Origin: Hallerella succinigenes
Lineage (GTDB): Bacteria; Fibrobacterota; Fibrobacteria; Fibrobacterales; Fibrobacteraceae
DNA length: 64,000 nt
Assembly: GCF_002797675.1 (NCBI RefSeq)
Contig: NZ_PGEX01000001.1
Span: forward strand, 2,418,001 to 2,482,000
Reading direction: 5' to 3'
A model generated the notes under the pieces. It ran no database searches, was not told the origin of the DNA, and was given only the letters and a program-made list of their open reading frames with translations. Positions 9,046-17,172 of the stretch are shown one piece after another. The position numbers and the translations under genes were made by a program. How positions within the stretch are numbered: position 1 is the first letter of the stretch; each line of letters begins with the position of its first letter.

Positions 9046-9618
9046 ATGATTATTTTAGGAGTTGACCCCGGTTCCCGAACTACAGGCTATGCGTTCTTAG
9101 AGAAGCGCGATGACGATTCGATTCGCGTATTGGAGTATGGGACTGTTTCGGCGAAGGCAAGGGATGATTTTCCCGACCGATTGGTGAAAATCGTTTCGGG
9201 CTTAGAAGAACTCGTGGATCATTACAAACCGCAGGCGCTGAGCATGGAAGGCGTTTTTTCTGCAAAGAATGTTCACAGCTCGCTTGTGCTCGGTCACATC
9301 CGAGGCGCAATCCTTGTGATGTGTCGTCGCCGTGGCATGGAATTTTTTGAATACAGTCCGCGCTCGGTCAAGCTAGCCGTTACAGGTGACGGCGGAGCCT
9401 CAAAAGAGAAAGTCGCCCTGCTTGTCCGCTCTAGGCTCGGCATGAAGCAAGCGGACGATGTAAAGCTTGACGCGACAGACGCTTTGGCGATTGCCTGTAC
9501 ACACCTCTTTCCGCAGAATGAATTGATGCGTAAAACGCCTTCCCGCAAAACGTCCAAGAAGAAAGCGGACCAGTGGAAAGATCTGATTTTGAAGATGGGA
9601 GGGAAATTGCCGGAATGA
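9046..9618 (+). CDS. ruvC: Holliday junction resolvase RuvC
   Basis: A 190-aa RuvC with the first catalytic Asp in IILGVDPGSRTTGY, the Glu in ALSMEGVFSAKN, and the C-terminal acidic pair in LDATDALAIACTH. It cuts Holliday junctions symmetrically together with RuvAB. The ATG at 9046 gives the standard MIILGVDPG start; a TTG six bases earlier is possible. The tail after residue 160 is basic (SRKTSKKKADQWKD), slightly longer than usual. It heads a three-gene unit with two wall peptidases: its TGA overlaps the ATG of the M15 gene. Confidence 0.95.
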   Translation: MIILGVDPGSRTTGYAFLEKRDDDSIRVLEYGTVSAKARDDFPDRLVKIVSGLEELVDHYKPQALSMEGVFSAKNVHSSLVLGHIRGAILVMCRRRGMEFFEYSPRSVKLAVTGDGGASKEKVALLVRSRLGMKQADDVKLDATDALAIACTHLFPQNELMRKTPSRKTSKKKADQWKDLILKMGGKLPE

Positions 9619-10295
9619 CAACCTTTGCCGCTTTTGGACTTGAAGAAGATGGACTTGTTTTGATTCCCGGAACGGAATACCGTGTACGGCAAGGTGCACT
9701 TGCCCCGTTCCTTGAACTTTCAGAAAAAGCCAAGTCCGCAGGCTATGAACTTCGCGTTGAAAGCGCTTACCGATCATTTGACCGCCAACTTTCCATTTGG
9801 AATCGTAAGGCGACGGGAAAGCTAAAACTTCTCGATGCAAACGGAGCGCCATTTAAGGAACTCCCGAAAGATGAAGAAGTGCTCATGCGGTCGATTCTTT
9901 TGTGGTCGGCACTCCCCGGAGGCTCTAGGCACCACTTTGGCACGGAACTCGATGTCGTTGACGGCAAGAGCGTTCCCGAAGGCTATGAAGTAGAGCTGAC
10001 GGAACAGGAATGCGACGGAATGTTCGCTCCTTTTCACAAGTGGCTTTCGGAGCAAATCGAAACACAGAATTCCTGCGGCTTTGAACGGGTCTTTGTGTCG
10101 GGGCGTGGAAAAATCCAGCCTGAACGTTGGCACATTTCGCACCGTCCTTCTGCATTCGAACTTGAAAAACTCTTTGATCCGAAGGCGTTGCGCAAAGTCT
10201 ACGAAAAAGCGGATCTGGAACTCAAAAGTGCGATTCTCGACAATTTCGATGAATTGATGCACGATTACGTTTATCCGTATTTTGTAGAAAAGTAA
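9615..10295 (+). CDS. M15B-type D,D-/L,D-carboxypeptidase (VanY-like)
   Basis: The 226-aa protein carries the M15 zinc site SxHxxGxxxD as SRHHFGTELDVV (H106, D113) and the third ligand in ERWHIS (H173). The AYRSF motif near residue 51 is the conserved Arg region. Such enzymes trim D-Ala or similar residues from peptidoglycan stems. No signal peptide is visible, so it may act in cytoplasmic muropeptide recycling, in line with the MpaA-like gene that follows six bases later. The start at 9615 overlaps the ruvC stop as ATGA; an upstream in-frame start inside ruvC is unlikely. Confidence 0.86.
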   Translation: MTTFAAFGLEEDGLVLIPGTEYRVRQGALAPFLELSEKAKSAGYELRVESAYRSFDRQLSIWNRKATGKLKLLDANGAPFKELPKDEEVLMRSILLWSALPGGSRHHFGTELDVVDGKSVPEGYEVELTEQECDGMFAPFHKWLSEQIETQNSCGFERVFVSGRGKIQPERWHISHRPSAFELEKLFDPKALRKVYEKADLELKSAILDNFDELMHDYVYPYFVEK

Positions 10296-10301
10296 ACTTG
10301 T

Positions 10302-11009
10302 ATGACGACGGATTTCGCATTTCGTTCTGGAGCGGAACAGGGAATTTTCCCGTTTGAACTCGTCGAATACGGACACTCTGTTGAAGGAGTTCCGCTTCGC
10401 TATTTGCCTGCAAAAAAAGAGGCGCGCCTGCTTGTGTTTGCCGCAATCCACGGGGAAGAATCGGAGACGACTTTTTTGCTTTCCCGTGCTTTGCGAAAGC
10501 TCTTTTCGGCACCCGATTACGTCGCCTGTATTTTAACGGCAAACCCCGACGGCATGCTCCGAGGAACGCGCTGTAACGCAAACGGCGTGGACCTGAACCG
10601 CAATTTTCCGACGTCGAACTGGAAAGCGGAAAAGACGCTTGTGAGGCTTGTGCTAGAAGCTCCTCGTGAAACGGAACTTTCGACGGGAAGCTCTGCGGGA
10701 AGTGAACCTGAAACCCAGGCGCTGATCGCTTTGATTCAAAAGCTCGGCGTAAAAAAAGTCGTGTCGTTGCATGCTCCCTTAGGACTTGTCGATTCTGATT
10801 TCCACACGGAACTCGCCGTGCAAATGGAAAACGTTTTTGCGCTACCGTGGCAGTCAGGCGTCGGATATCCGACGCCGGGAAGCTTTGGCACTTATGCCGC
10901 GGAAAAGAACCTCGAATGTGTAACGGTAGAGCTTCCTCGAGAAGCGCCCGAAATCTTGGCAATCCGGCACGCAGAAAAGCTCGCTGACTTTTTGCAGAAT
11001 TACCGCTGA
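10302..11009 (+). CDS. M14-family murein peptide amidase (MpaA-like)
   Basis: The 235-aa protein shows the M14 zinc motif HGEE (H50, E53), NPDGML, the substrate-binding RGTRCNANGVDLNRNFP stretch, a third His in VVSLHAP and a catalytic Glu in VTVELPRE. Size and lack of signal peptide match MpaA, which cleaves the gamma-D-Glu to diaminopimelate bond of murein tripeptides in the cytoplasm. With the upstream M15 peptidase it makes a small wall-recycling pair behind ruvC. The end of the gene is followed by a shared terminator at 11026-11057. Confidence 0.87.
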   Translation: MTTDFAFRSGAEQGIFPFELVEYGHSVEGVPLRYLPAKKEARLLVFAAIHGEESETTFLLSRALRKLFSAPDYVACILTANPDGMLRGTRCNANGVDLNRNFPTSNWKAEKTLVRLVLEAPRETELSTGSSAGSEPETQALIALIQKLGVKKVVSLHAPLGLVDSDFHTELAVQMENVFALPWQSGVGYPTPGSFGTYAAEKNLECVTVELPREAPEILAIRHAEKLADFLQNYR

Positions 11010-11025
11010 TCTTTGAAATGAAATC

Positions 11026-11057
11026 AAAAAAGCGCCGCAATTGTGACGCTTTTTTTG
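11026..11057. terminator. Bidirectional intrinsic terminator
   Basis: An A-tract followed by the stem AGCG/CGCT with an inner CGC/GTG pair around an AATT loop, then a T-tract. It lies between the convergent mpaA-like and pssA genes, so it can stop both. Confidence 0.8.
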
Positions 11058-11100
11058 AAATTTGGAAGTTTTGATTTGGCTTTGGGGGAACCTTAGAACC

Positions 11101-11922
11101 TTAAGCCGCATCTTTCTGCATCTTTTCGGCTTCCGCTTCGGCGATAATCTTGGAACGCTGAATGAATCCGAGAGTAAAGCCGATCATGACATAGCAGCCG
11201 CAGAGGATCATCAAGTAGGTGAGGATGATGTTCTGCAAAACCTCATTGGAAGTGATGAAGAAGAATCCGCTCAGATAAGTGATGACCACAATCACAATTT
11301 GGAATGCTGCAAGAAATTTGTTCTTGCGTGGCTGGAGCTTCGGGAGGAAGCACGGCGCAACCATCATCAGACCGGTCACGAGCAATACGAGAATCGGGAG
11401 GAATAGAAAGTTTTCGTTTCCTGGATTGAAGATTCCGTGCAAGGTCATGTAACTGAGGAAGATCATGTTGATCGCACCGGCGAATGTACTCGGCAAACCG
11501 GAGAAGTGATGGTGGTAAGTGTCTCCGTCCATCGCATTGTATTTCGCAAGGCGCATAGCGGCGCAAAGCACGTAGATTGCAAAGACGATTACCACGAGCA
11601 CCAAGTTCTGGCCGAGCCATTCCGTGGCATTTGCCTTATAACTGAAGAAAACGCAGAATGCAGGGGCAAGACCGAAACCGACGAGATCTCCAAGACTGTC
11701 GAATTGAGCTCCGAAATCAGAACTGGCGTCCACTAAACGGGCAGCAAAACCATCCAGCTTGTCACAGAGCACGGAAAGAAGGACAAAGTAGGCGCCCATG
11801 CGGAATGGGTCGAGAGTCGAATAACCGGTGAACATTCCGGCGGACCAGCAGATCGAAAATGCTCCCAGCAAAAAGTTCAAGCTGGTAAAGGCATTCGGCA
11901 AAATAAAACGAGCTCTTTTCAT
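11101..11922 (-). CDS. pssA: CDP-diacylglycerol-serine O-phosphatidyltransferase
   Basis: A 273-aa polytopic membrane protein with the CDP-alcohol phosphatidyltransferase signature DGFAAR...GAQFDSLGD (residues about 56-79). Roughly eight hydrophobic segments follow the family pattern of PssA type II. It makes phosphatidylserine, the precursor of phosphatidylethanolamine, at the inner membrane. The ATG at 11922 is chosen because TTTGGAG lies upstream; the longer frame to 11949 has no ribosome site. The C-terminus is a short charged helix. It is flanked by terminators on both sides and is probably monocistronic. Confidence 0.93.
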   Translation of the reverse strand: MKRARFILPNAFTSLNFLLGAFSICWSAGMFTGYSTLDPFRMGAYFVLLSVLCDKLDGFAARLVDASSDFGAQFDSLGDLVGFGLAPAFCVFFSYKANATEWLGQNLVLVVIVFAIYVLCAAMRLAKYNAMDGDTYHHHFSGLPSTFAGAINMIFLSYMTLHGIFNPGNENFLFLPILVLLVTGLMMVAPCFLPKLQPRKNKFLAAFQIVIVVITYLSGFFFITSNEVLQNIILTYLMILCGCYVMIGFTLGFIQRSKIIAEAEAEKMQKDAA

Positions 11923-11955
11923 CGTAAGATCTCCAAATCGTGGTAACAATCTAAT

Positions 11956-11985
11956 AAAAAAAGCCCATTCAAGAACGGGCTTTTT
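11956..11985. terminator. Intrinsic terminator
   Basis: A-tract, stem AAAGCCC/GGGCTTT, T-tract. It lies just after the binding-protein gene (minus strand) and before pssA. Confidence 0.8.
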
Positions 11986-12007
11986 ACGGAAATGTTATCC
12001 GTTCAGA

Positions 12008-13786
12008 TTACTGAACCGGTTTGATTTCCCAGAGCGCCTTGATTCCCGCTCCGACGATCAAACCCTGAGGCGGAGCATACGGATTTTCTTCGGTCGGGAA
12101 GTTCGTCCAATGCTTGGTCGAGAACTGATAATACTGCGTCGGACGGTACATCAGCGGCAAAACCGGGATCTTTTCCATGAAGATGCGGTTCAAGGCTCTG
12201 TATGCGTTCTTGAGTGCTGTAGAATCGGTGAGCGACGGGATGAGTTCAAGAAGGCTATCCGCCTTAGGATCGCTAAAGCGTCCGAGGTTTGCGAAGGCTT
12301 CTTCGCCCACAGGCTTTGTGCTCTTGCTGTTCATCACCTGGTCAAAACGGGTCCACGGCGTGGCGGCGGAAAGGTCTGCAGTCTGCGTTTTCATGGCGAG
12401 ATCGAACTTGCCGTAGCGCAAATCCTTATCCCATTCTGCGTATTCGACAAAACGCTGGTTCGTGGAAATGCCGATTTGCTTAAAGGATTCTGCGACCACC
12501 TTGATGACGTCTTCCCAGTCGGTCCAGCCGTTCGGGCATTCGATGCTCAGCGGGCGAACCGGCAAGCCTTCCTTGTTCAAAAGAAGACCGTTGTTATCCC
12601 AAGAATAGCCTGCATCGTTCAGAATCTTTTTTGCCTTTTCGATGTCGTAGGAATACCCATACTTTTCGGCATCCTCTTCGTTAAAGTATTTGGACTCCTG
12701 ACCGAACGGAAGGATGAAGCCCGGACGTACGGGATCCGTGTAGTTGGAGACGGCAACGGCCTTGATTTTTTCAAAGTTGATGGCATGGGCCAAGGCTCTG
12801 CGGAAGGCGACGTCGTTGAACGGGGTCGTGGTCGTCGCGATGAAGAGCGTCGGGATTGATCCCGGATAATGGTACGGTTCTTTGAGACTCCAGGAGCGGA
12901 TATCGTCACGCTTCTTTTCCCAAATGCGAGGCATGAAAATCGAGGAAACGTCGAGGTTTCCCTTATTCATCGCATTGTTGAAGTGGTTGTTGCCCGGGTA
13001 AAGCGTGTGAATCACATAGAGCGGAGCCGGAGCCTTGCCGCCGTGTTTCACGTTGCCCCAGTAATTTTCGACGCGTTTTAAAACAATCTTGTCCGGATAG
13101 TAGGAATCCAGATTGTACGGACCGGAAACGACCGGCGTGGAATCGTTCTTAAAGGTCAGCACATTTGCATAGTTGTAACGACCGCCTTTTTTGGAAGCTT
13201 CGACAATTGGCTTGAAAACGCTCTTCGGGAGAATGGAGGTTTCCGAAAGCAGGTTCAGAAGAACGAGCGGATTCTTTTCCGACTTGTTCATCAAAAATTC
13301 AATCTGGTTCCCGTTCGCAGAAACTTTGTCTAAATACTGCCAAACGGCATGACGCGGAGTCGGGAAAATCGAATCGAGGTAGAAGGTGTAAAGAACGTCG
13401 TCAACGGTAACCTTTTCGCCATTGCTCCAGTGGGCGCGTTCATCGAGTTCCACGGTAATCGAGGAATCCGTTTGTACGTAGCTCTTGGCAAGCATTGGCT
13501 CGGTTGTACCGTCTAAAAGGTTGTATGCGAAAAGCGATTCATACATCAAGCGGATATTGCCGTCGATGGGGAAGTTCGGGTCTCCGTCGAGAGGGTTGAA
13601 AGACGAGGGAGGAGCCCAGTCGTAACCGCCGATATAAAGGGTCTGAGCTCTCGGATAGAGAGATTCTTCTACGGAAGGTTGAGTCTCTTCCGTTTTATCA
13701 TCGCACGCAGTAAACGCTGCACAGACAAACATGCCTGTGAGAAGGATGCTTGCGACTCGACCAAACTGCAAACATTTTCTGAGCAA
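12008..13786 (-). CDS. Family 5 extracellular solute-binding lipoprotein
   Basis: A 592-aa SBP_bac_5 (peptide/oligosaccharide-binding, DppA/OppA-like) protein. The signal ends in the lipobox FTAC (Cys about 28), so it is membrane-anchored in the periplasm. Family landmarks are present: NPLDG, ANGEKVTVDDVLYTF-like segment (here HWSNGEKVTVDDVLYTF), ALAHAINFEKI, and YDIEKAKKILNDAGY. The only plausible start is the TTG at 13786, which gives a good signal peptide. No permease or ATPase is next to it, so its transporter partner is elsewhere. In fibre degraders this family often binds cello- or other oligosaccharides, but peptide binding is equally possible. Confidence 0.88.
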   Translation of the reverse strand: MLRKCLQFGRVASILLTGMFVCAAFTACDDKTEETQPSVEESLYPRAQTLYIGGYDWAPPSSFNPLDGDPNFPIDGNIRLMYESLFAYNLLDGTTEPMLAKSYVQTDSSITVELDERAHWSNGEKVTVDDVLYTFYLDSIFPTPRHAVWQYLDKVSANGNQIEFLMNKSEKNPLVLLNLLSETSILPKSVFKPIVEASKKGGRYNYANVLTFKNDSTPVVSGPYNLDSYYPDKIVLKRVENYWGNVKHGGKAPAPLYVIHTLYPGNNHFNNAMNKGNLDVSSIFMPRIWEKKRDDIRSWSLKEPYHYPGSIPTLFIATTTTPFNDVAFRRALAHAINFEKIKAVAVSNYTDPVRPGFILPFGQESKYFNEEDAEKYGYSYDIEKAKKILNDAGYSWDNNGLLLNKEGLPVRPLSIECPNGWTDWEDVIKVVAESFKQIGISTNQRFVEYAEWDKDLRYGKFDLAMKTQTADLSAATPWTRFDQVMNSKSTKPVGEEAFANLGRFSDPKADSLLELIPSLTDSTALKNAYRALNRIFMEKIPVLPLMYRPTQYYQFSTKHWTNFPTEENPYAPPQGLIVGAGIKALWEIKPVQ

Positions 13787-13801
13787 AGAACTATCCGCCT
13801 T

Positions 13802-13817
13802 TTGAATAGCTGTTCAA
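13802..13817. promoter_or_regulatory. Operator-like 16-bp palindrome in SBP leader
   Basis: ttgaatagctgttcaa is an inverted repeat with one mismatched pair. It lies 16 bases upstream of the TTG start of the solute-binding protein and just downstream of a TATATT hexamer (minus strand, near 13828), a typical repressor position. No known regulator is identified. Confidence 0.4.
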
Positions 13818-13933
13818 TGAAATGAATATACCCTTTTAAATCTACAGAATCTTTTTTCTAAGGGGAGGTTTATTTGCGTAAAAAAAAGGTAAATATAAGT
13901 TTTTGTTTTAGACAAAAAACGGGGAATTTCTCT

Positions 13934-16444
13934 CTATTTCGTCAAAGGGAAGGCATATAGGAGTCTTTTGGGCGAAGTGCAGAAAAGAGTATTGTCTAAA
14001 ATGAAAGGTGTTCCGGCACCCCCTGGTGTTGGATAACGCTTTTCCAAAGTCCCCTTGGAGAGCGATACCTGCGCAATGTAGGATTTTTGATCAATAAACA
14101 GGCTGTTTCCGCGGACGACCGGATTGGTGTAAATGGAACTTTGTCCGTCAAAAGTCCAAAGAGGATCCTGCGAAGTCAGAGCGTAAAGGCAAATCTTTTG
14201 ATCCGCAAGACCTGCGAGAAGATACTTGGTTTTTCCCAAGGTAACCCATTTGAGGGAAACGATTCCAGCGCTTGTCGGAAGCGTGTATTTGGGATTTCTA
14301 GAAGTTTGATCGTAAATGTGAATTTCGGAACGGTCCGTGGCGACTGCGAGAAGGCTGTCGGAAACTTCCATCCCGGAAATGTTCGTTCCAATCGATTTCA
14401 TCGGTTGTGCACTTTGACCGGTCGCTTCTTGGACAAAGCCAATGGACCCTTCGAGGCTCGCCACGGCGATCGAGGTCTTGGATATGTCAAAGTAGAACGG
14501 CAGATTAAAGAGCTTTCGCGCCCAAGCGATGCGGAAGTTCGGTGCGAGCAGTTTAATGAAGTAACCGTTCCAGGTCGAAACGAAAATGGCATCGTTCGAA
14601 AATTCAATCTGGAATGGCTTGCCCGGAAGATCGGTGGAACGGCTCTTGCCGTTTTGGGTCAAGTCCAAAATGTCTACGCGGAATCCGCTTGCGATTGCGA
14701 GATGCTCCGCATCGTTTGAAAGTGCGGGGCTGGTTTCAAGAGAGCCGAGCTTTGTGCTCCAGCGAATGTCGCCAGTTGTCGGATCCAAAGAAAGGAGCGT
14801 TTGGGCGGCTGGGTCCACGGTAAAGAGCTTGTTCCCGGCGTTAAACAGATTCGGGTAAAGAGTGCGCGGGGAGAGCGGTAAAAATTGCACATAAGAAGCA
14901 CCGATGATTTTTGCGTAATGCGAAAGAATACTTGATGAAGCTTTTTTATCGCCAAAGGAAAAGCGGACTGCGTTTGCCCAGGCGGCGGCGCGTTTCTTTT
15001 CGTCGGCTCCGGTCAGCTCCAAGTGAACGGCTCGGAGGTAGCTTGCCGTAGGATTTCCCGGTTCAAGAATGGTAGCGGAATCTACGAGGGGCAGAATGGA
15101 ATTCCAGTCGGCGGAAGGCAACTTGGAGGCTGCACGGTATGCGTACTGCTGCGAAAGAATCGGTTTTTTTCCGTAGTGCAGGGCGGTAATCGTCATCATC
15201 TCGTTGTTTTCAAATGGCAAAAAGATTTGACCTTGGCTCTTGAGAGGCCTAGCGGTCAAAGGCGATCCAAAGTGGTAATGCCAAAGAGGACGTAGCAGTG
15301 TATCGACAACGGTCAAAGCGCCTTCTTGAGAAAAGATTCCGAGAGCGCCCTTCGCTATTTCAAAAAGGACTTCGCCGTCGACCGAAGCGGTGGCGGTTTC
15401 TCGCCCCGTTTCGGGATTGAGCAACTTGATATTTCCGCCGCTTTCAAGAACGGCGAGATGTTTGCCAAAGAAGGTTGCGTCTTCGATCGGATTCCCGGAA
15501 TTTTCCCAGCGGTAAGAAAGTTTTGTCTGCGGCCGATAGAACCAGAAGGCGTTCGAAGAAGAAGCGTAGATGCCGTCATCGGTCAAAATCGCCTGGCGAA
15601 TCGGATCGATGAGCGAAATCGTTTGCTGCTCGTTCCCGTTTTCGGCGTTGAGCAAATGCAGGGCGTTATCTTGGCAATTCAAAACCAGTTCGTTCCGCGG
15701 CGTGTAATGTCCGACCGGGGTACAGCCACGGTAACGGTTTTCGATGGTAAAGCGAATACCTTCGTTCCCAGCTAAAGCAAAGTCTTTAGACGTCATCACC
15801 ATAGCTCCGAGACTTGGAATCGGCATGACTTCTTCAACCGGCGAATCAAAGCGGTACGTGTGAATCGGTTGCTTGGAATCCTTGGGCTGGAAGTTCAAAG
15901 AACTGCCTTGGTCGGTGCTGTACCAAACGCCTTGGCTGGTAATGGCGAAAATCTTGGATTCCGAAGGAATCACCATGGGAACGGAGATGAATTTTTCTCC
16001 GTGCAGGGTGTAAATCTGATTGTTGGCAAGAAGAATGGATGGAGAATTTCCGGGAAAGGTTTTGCGAATCGGAGCGGGGAATCGGGTGCGGCTTAAAACG
16101 ATCCGTTCTGGGGTCGAATCGAATTCTGCGATACGGCTTGCAAGGAAGTAGGCTTCAGGAATGTTAAGCGGATTTGCAAGCGCCTGGCGGTAATAGAAAG
16201 CGGCTGTTTGCGGATTTTCGGAAACTTCCTGAATCTTACCGAGCAAAAAGAACGCCTTGCTCTTGTCTTCTTCATCGCCTTCGAGCGAAACACGAGAAAG
16301 AAGGTCCAGGGCATCGGTAAAGTTCCCCTTGATTTCAAACTGGTATACAGCTTCGTAAAGTTCTTTGTCCATGCGCGAACAGAACGCCGCTGTCGAAAGC
16401 GCGCCTACGCAAAAACAAAGAATGGAAAGCCGCAACCGTTTCAT
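13934..16444 (-). CDS. Periplasmic TPR plus PQQ-type beta-propeller protein
   Basis: An 836-aa protein with a signal peptide (cut near AAFCS), an N-terminal TPR-like helical region (residues 30-100, ALDLLSRVSLEGDEEDKSKAF then AAFYYRQALANP), and two blocks of about seven beta-propeller blades. Blade motifs such as LLNPETGRETATASVDG and LLSLDPTTGDIRWSTKLG are PQQ/WD-like. A second helical segment (about 440-500) separates the propellers. It starts two bases after the response-regulator stop, so it belongs to the sensor operon. A periplasmic sensing or scaffold role for the kinase is a context inference. The catalytic residues of quinoprotein dehydrogenases are not apparent. Confidence 0.8.
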   Translation of the reverse strand: MKRLRLSILCFCVGALSTAAFCSRMDKELYEAVYQFEIKGNFTDALDLLSRVSLEGDEEDKSKAFFLLGKIQEVSENPQTAAFYYRQALANPLNIPEAYFLASRIAEFDSTPERIVLSRTRFPAPIRKTFPGNSPSILLANNQIYTLHGEKFISVPMVIPSESKIFAITSQGVWYSTDQGSSLNFQPKDSKQPIHTYRFDSPVEEVMPIPSLGAMVMTSKDFALAGNEGIRFTIENRYRGCTPVGHYTPRNELVLNCQDNALHLLNAENGNEQQTISLIDPIRQAILTDDGIYASSSNAFWFYRPQTKLSYRWENSGNPIEDATFFGKHLAVLESGGNIKLLNPETGRETATASVDGEVLFEIAKGALGIFSQEGALTVVDTLLRPLWHYHFGSPLTARPLKSQGQIFLPFENNEMMTITALHYGKKPILSQQYAYRAASKLPSADWNSILPLVDSATILEPGNPTASYLRAVHLELTGADEKKRAAAWANAVRFSFGDKKASSSILSHYAKIIGASYVQFLPLSPRTLYPNLFNAGNKLFTVDPAAQTLLSLDPTTGDIRWSTKLGSLETSPALSNDAEHLAIASGFRVDILDLTQNGKSRSTDLPGKPFQIEFSNDAIFVSTWNGYFIKLLAPNFRIAWARKLFNLPFYFDISKTSIAVASLEGSIGFVQEATGQSAQPMKSIGTNISGMEVSDSLLAVATDRSEIHIYDQTSRNPKYTLPTSAGIVSLKWVTLGKTKYLLAGLADQKICLYALTSQDPLWTFDGQSSIYTNPVVRGNSLFIDQKSYIAQVSLSKGTLEKRYPTPGGAGTPFILDNTLFCTSPKRLLYAFPLTK

Positions 16445-16446
16445 CT

Positions 16447-17169
16447 TTACACGTCGAATTTGTAACCGGCGCCACGGATCGAAAGAATTATCTTCGGATT
16501 CGCCTGGTCGTCTTCCAATTTTTTACGCAGGTTTACAATGTGATTGTCAATCGTGCGCGTGGACGGCATGTTTTCCGGAGTATAGCCCCAGATTTCCTGC
16601 AATAGGTCTTCACGCAGAACGACTTCGCCACGCTTGCTCCAGAAATATTTGAGAATCTGGAATTCGCGGGCAGACATTTCGAGCGCAACGCCATTCTTGC
16701 TCGCTTCGTACTTTTTGAAGTCGAGATGGATACCCTTGAAGTCCACAATGTCTTGCTTGACAGGTTCTGCCGAAGCCGCATTCGAAGATACGCCTGTACG
16801 CGGACCGCGACGAAGGAATGCCTTGACGCGGGCGAGGAGTTCCAAAATGGAGAATGGTTTTGTTACATAGTCGTCAGCACCCATTTCAAGGCCTGTTACC
16901 TTGGAGGTTTCTTCGGTCTTTGCGGTCAGCATGATGATGAACGTGTCCGGGTGCTTTTTGCGAATATACCGGCAAACTTCAAAGCCACTCTTCTTTGGAA
17001 TCATCAAGTCGAGAATGACGAGGTCCGGAATGAACGAGTCCGCTTTTTCAATGGCTTCGTCCCCGTCACCTGCGGTTTCCACGATATAGTTTTCAAGCTC
17101 AAAGTTGTCCTTGAGCCCGAGCCGGATGATCTCTTCATCTTCGACAATCAAAATCTTGTTGTTTTCCAT
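16447..17169 (-). CDS. OmpR/PhoB-family response regulator
   Basis: A 240-aa regulator: receiver domain with acidic pocket D11/E12, phospho-acceptor D54 in VILDLMIP, Thr/Lys switch residues in MLTAKTEE and VTKPFS; then a linker and a winged-helix DNA-binding domain with REFQILKYFWSKRGEVV and TIDNHIVNLRKKLEDD ending in RGAGYKFDV. It should be phosphorylated by the kinase encoded three bases upstream and bind promoter DNA as a dimer. Targets are unknown. Confidence 0.95.
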   Translation of the reverse strand: MENNKILIVEDEEIIRLGLKDNFELENYIVETAGDGDEAIEKADSFIPDLVILDLMIPKKSGFEVCRYIRKKHPDTFIIMLTAKTEETSKVTGLEMGADDYVTKPFSILELLARVKAFLRRGPRTGVSSNAASAEPVKQDIVDFKGIHLDFKKYEASKNGVALEMSAREFQILKYFWSKRGEVVLREDLLQEIWGYTPENMPSTRTIDNHIVNLRKKLEDDQANPKIILSIRGAGYKFDV

Positions 17170-17172
17170 GAT

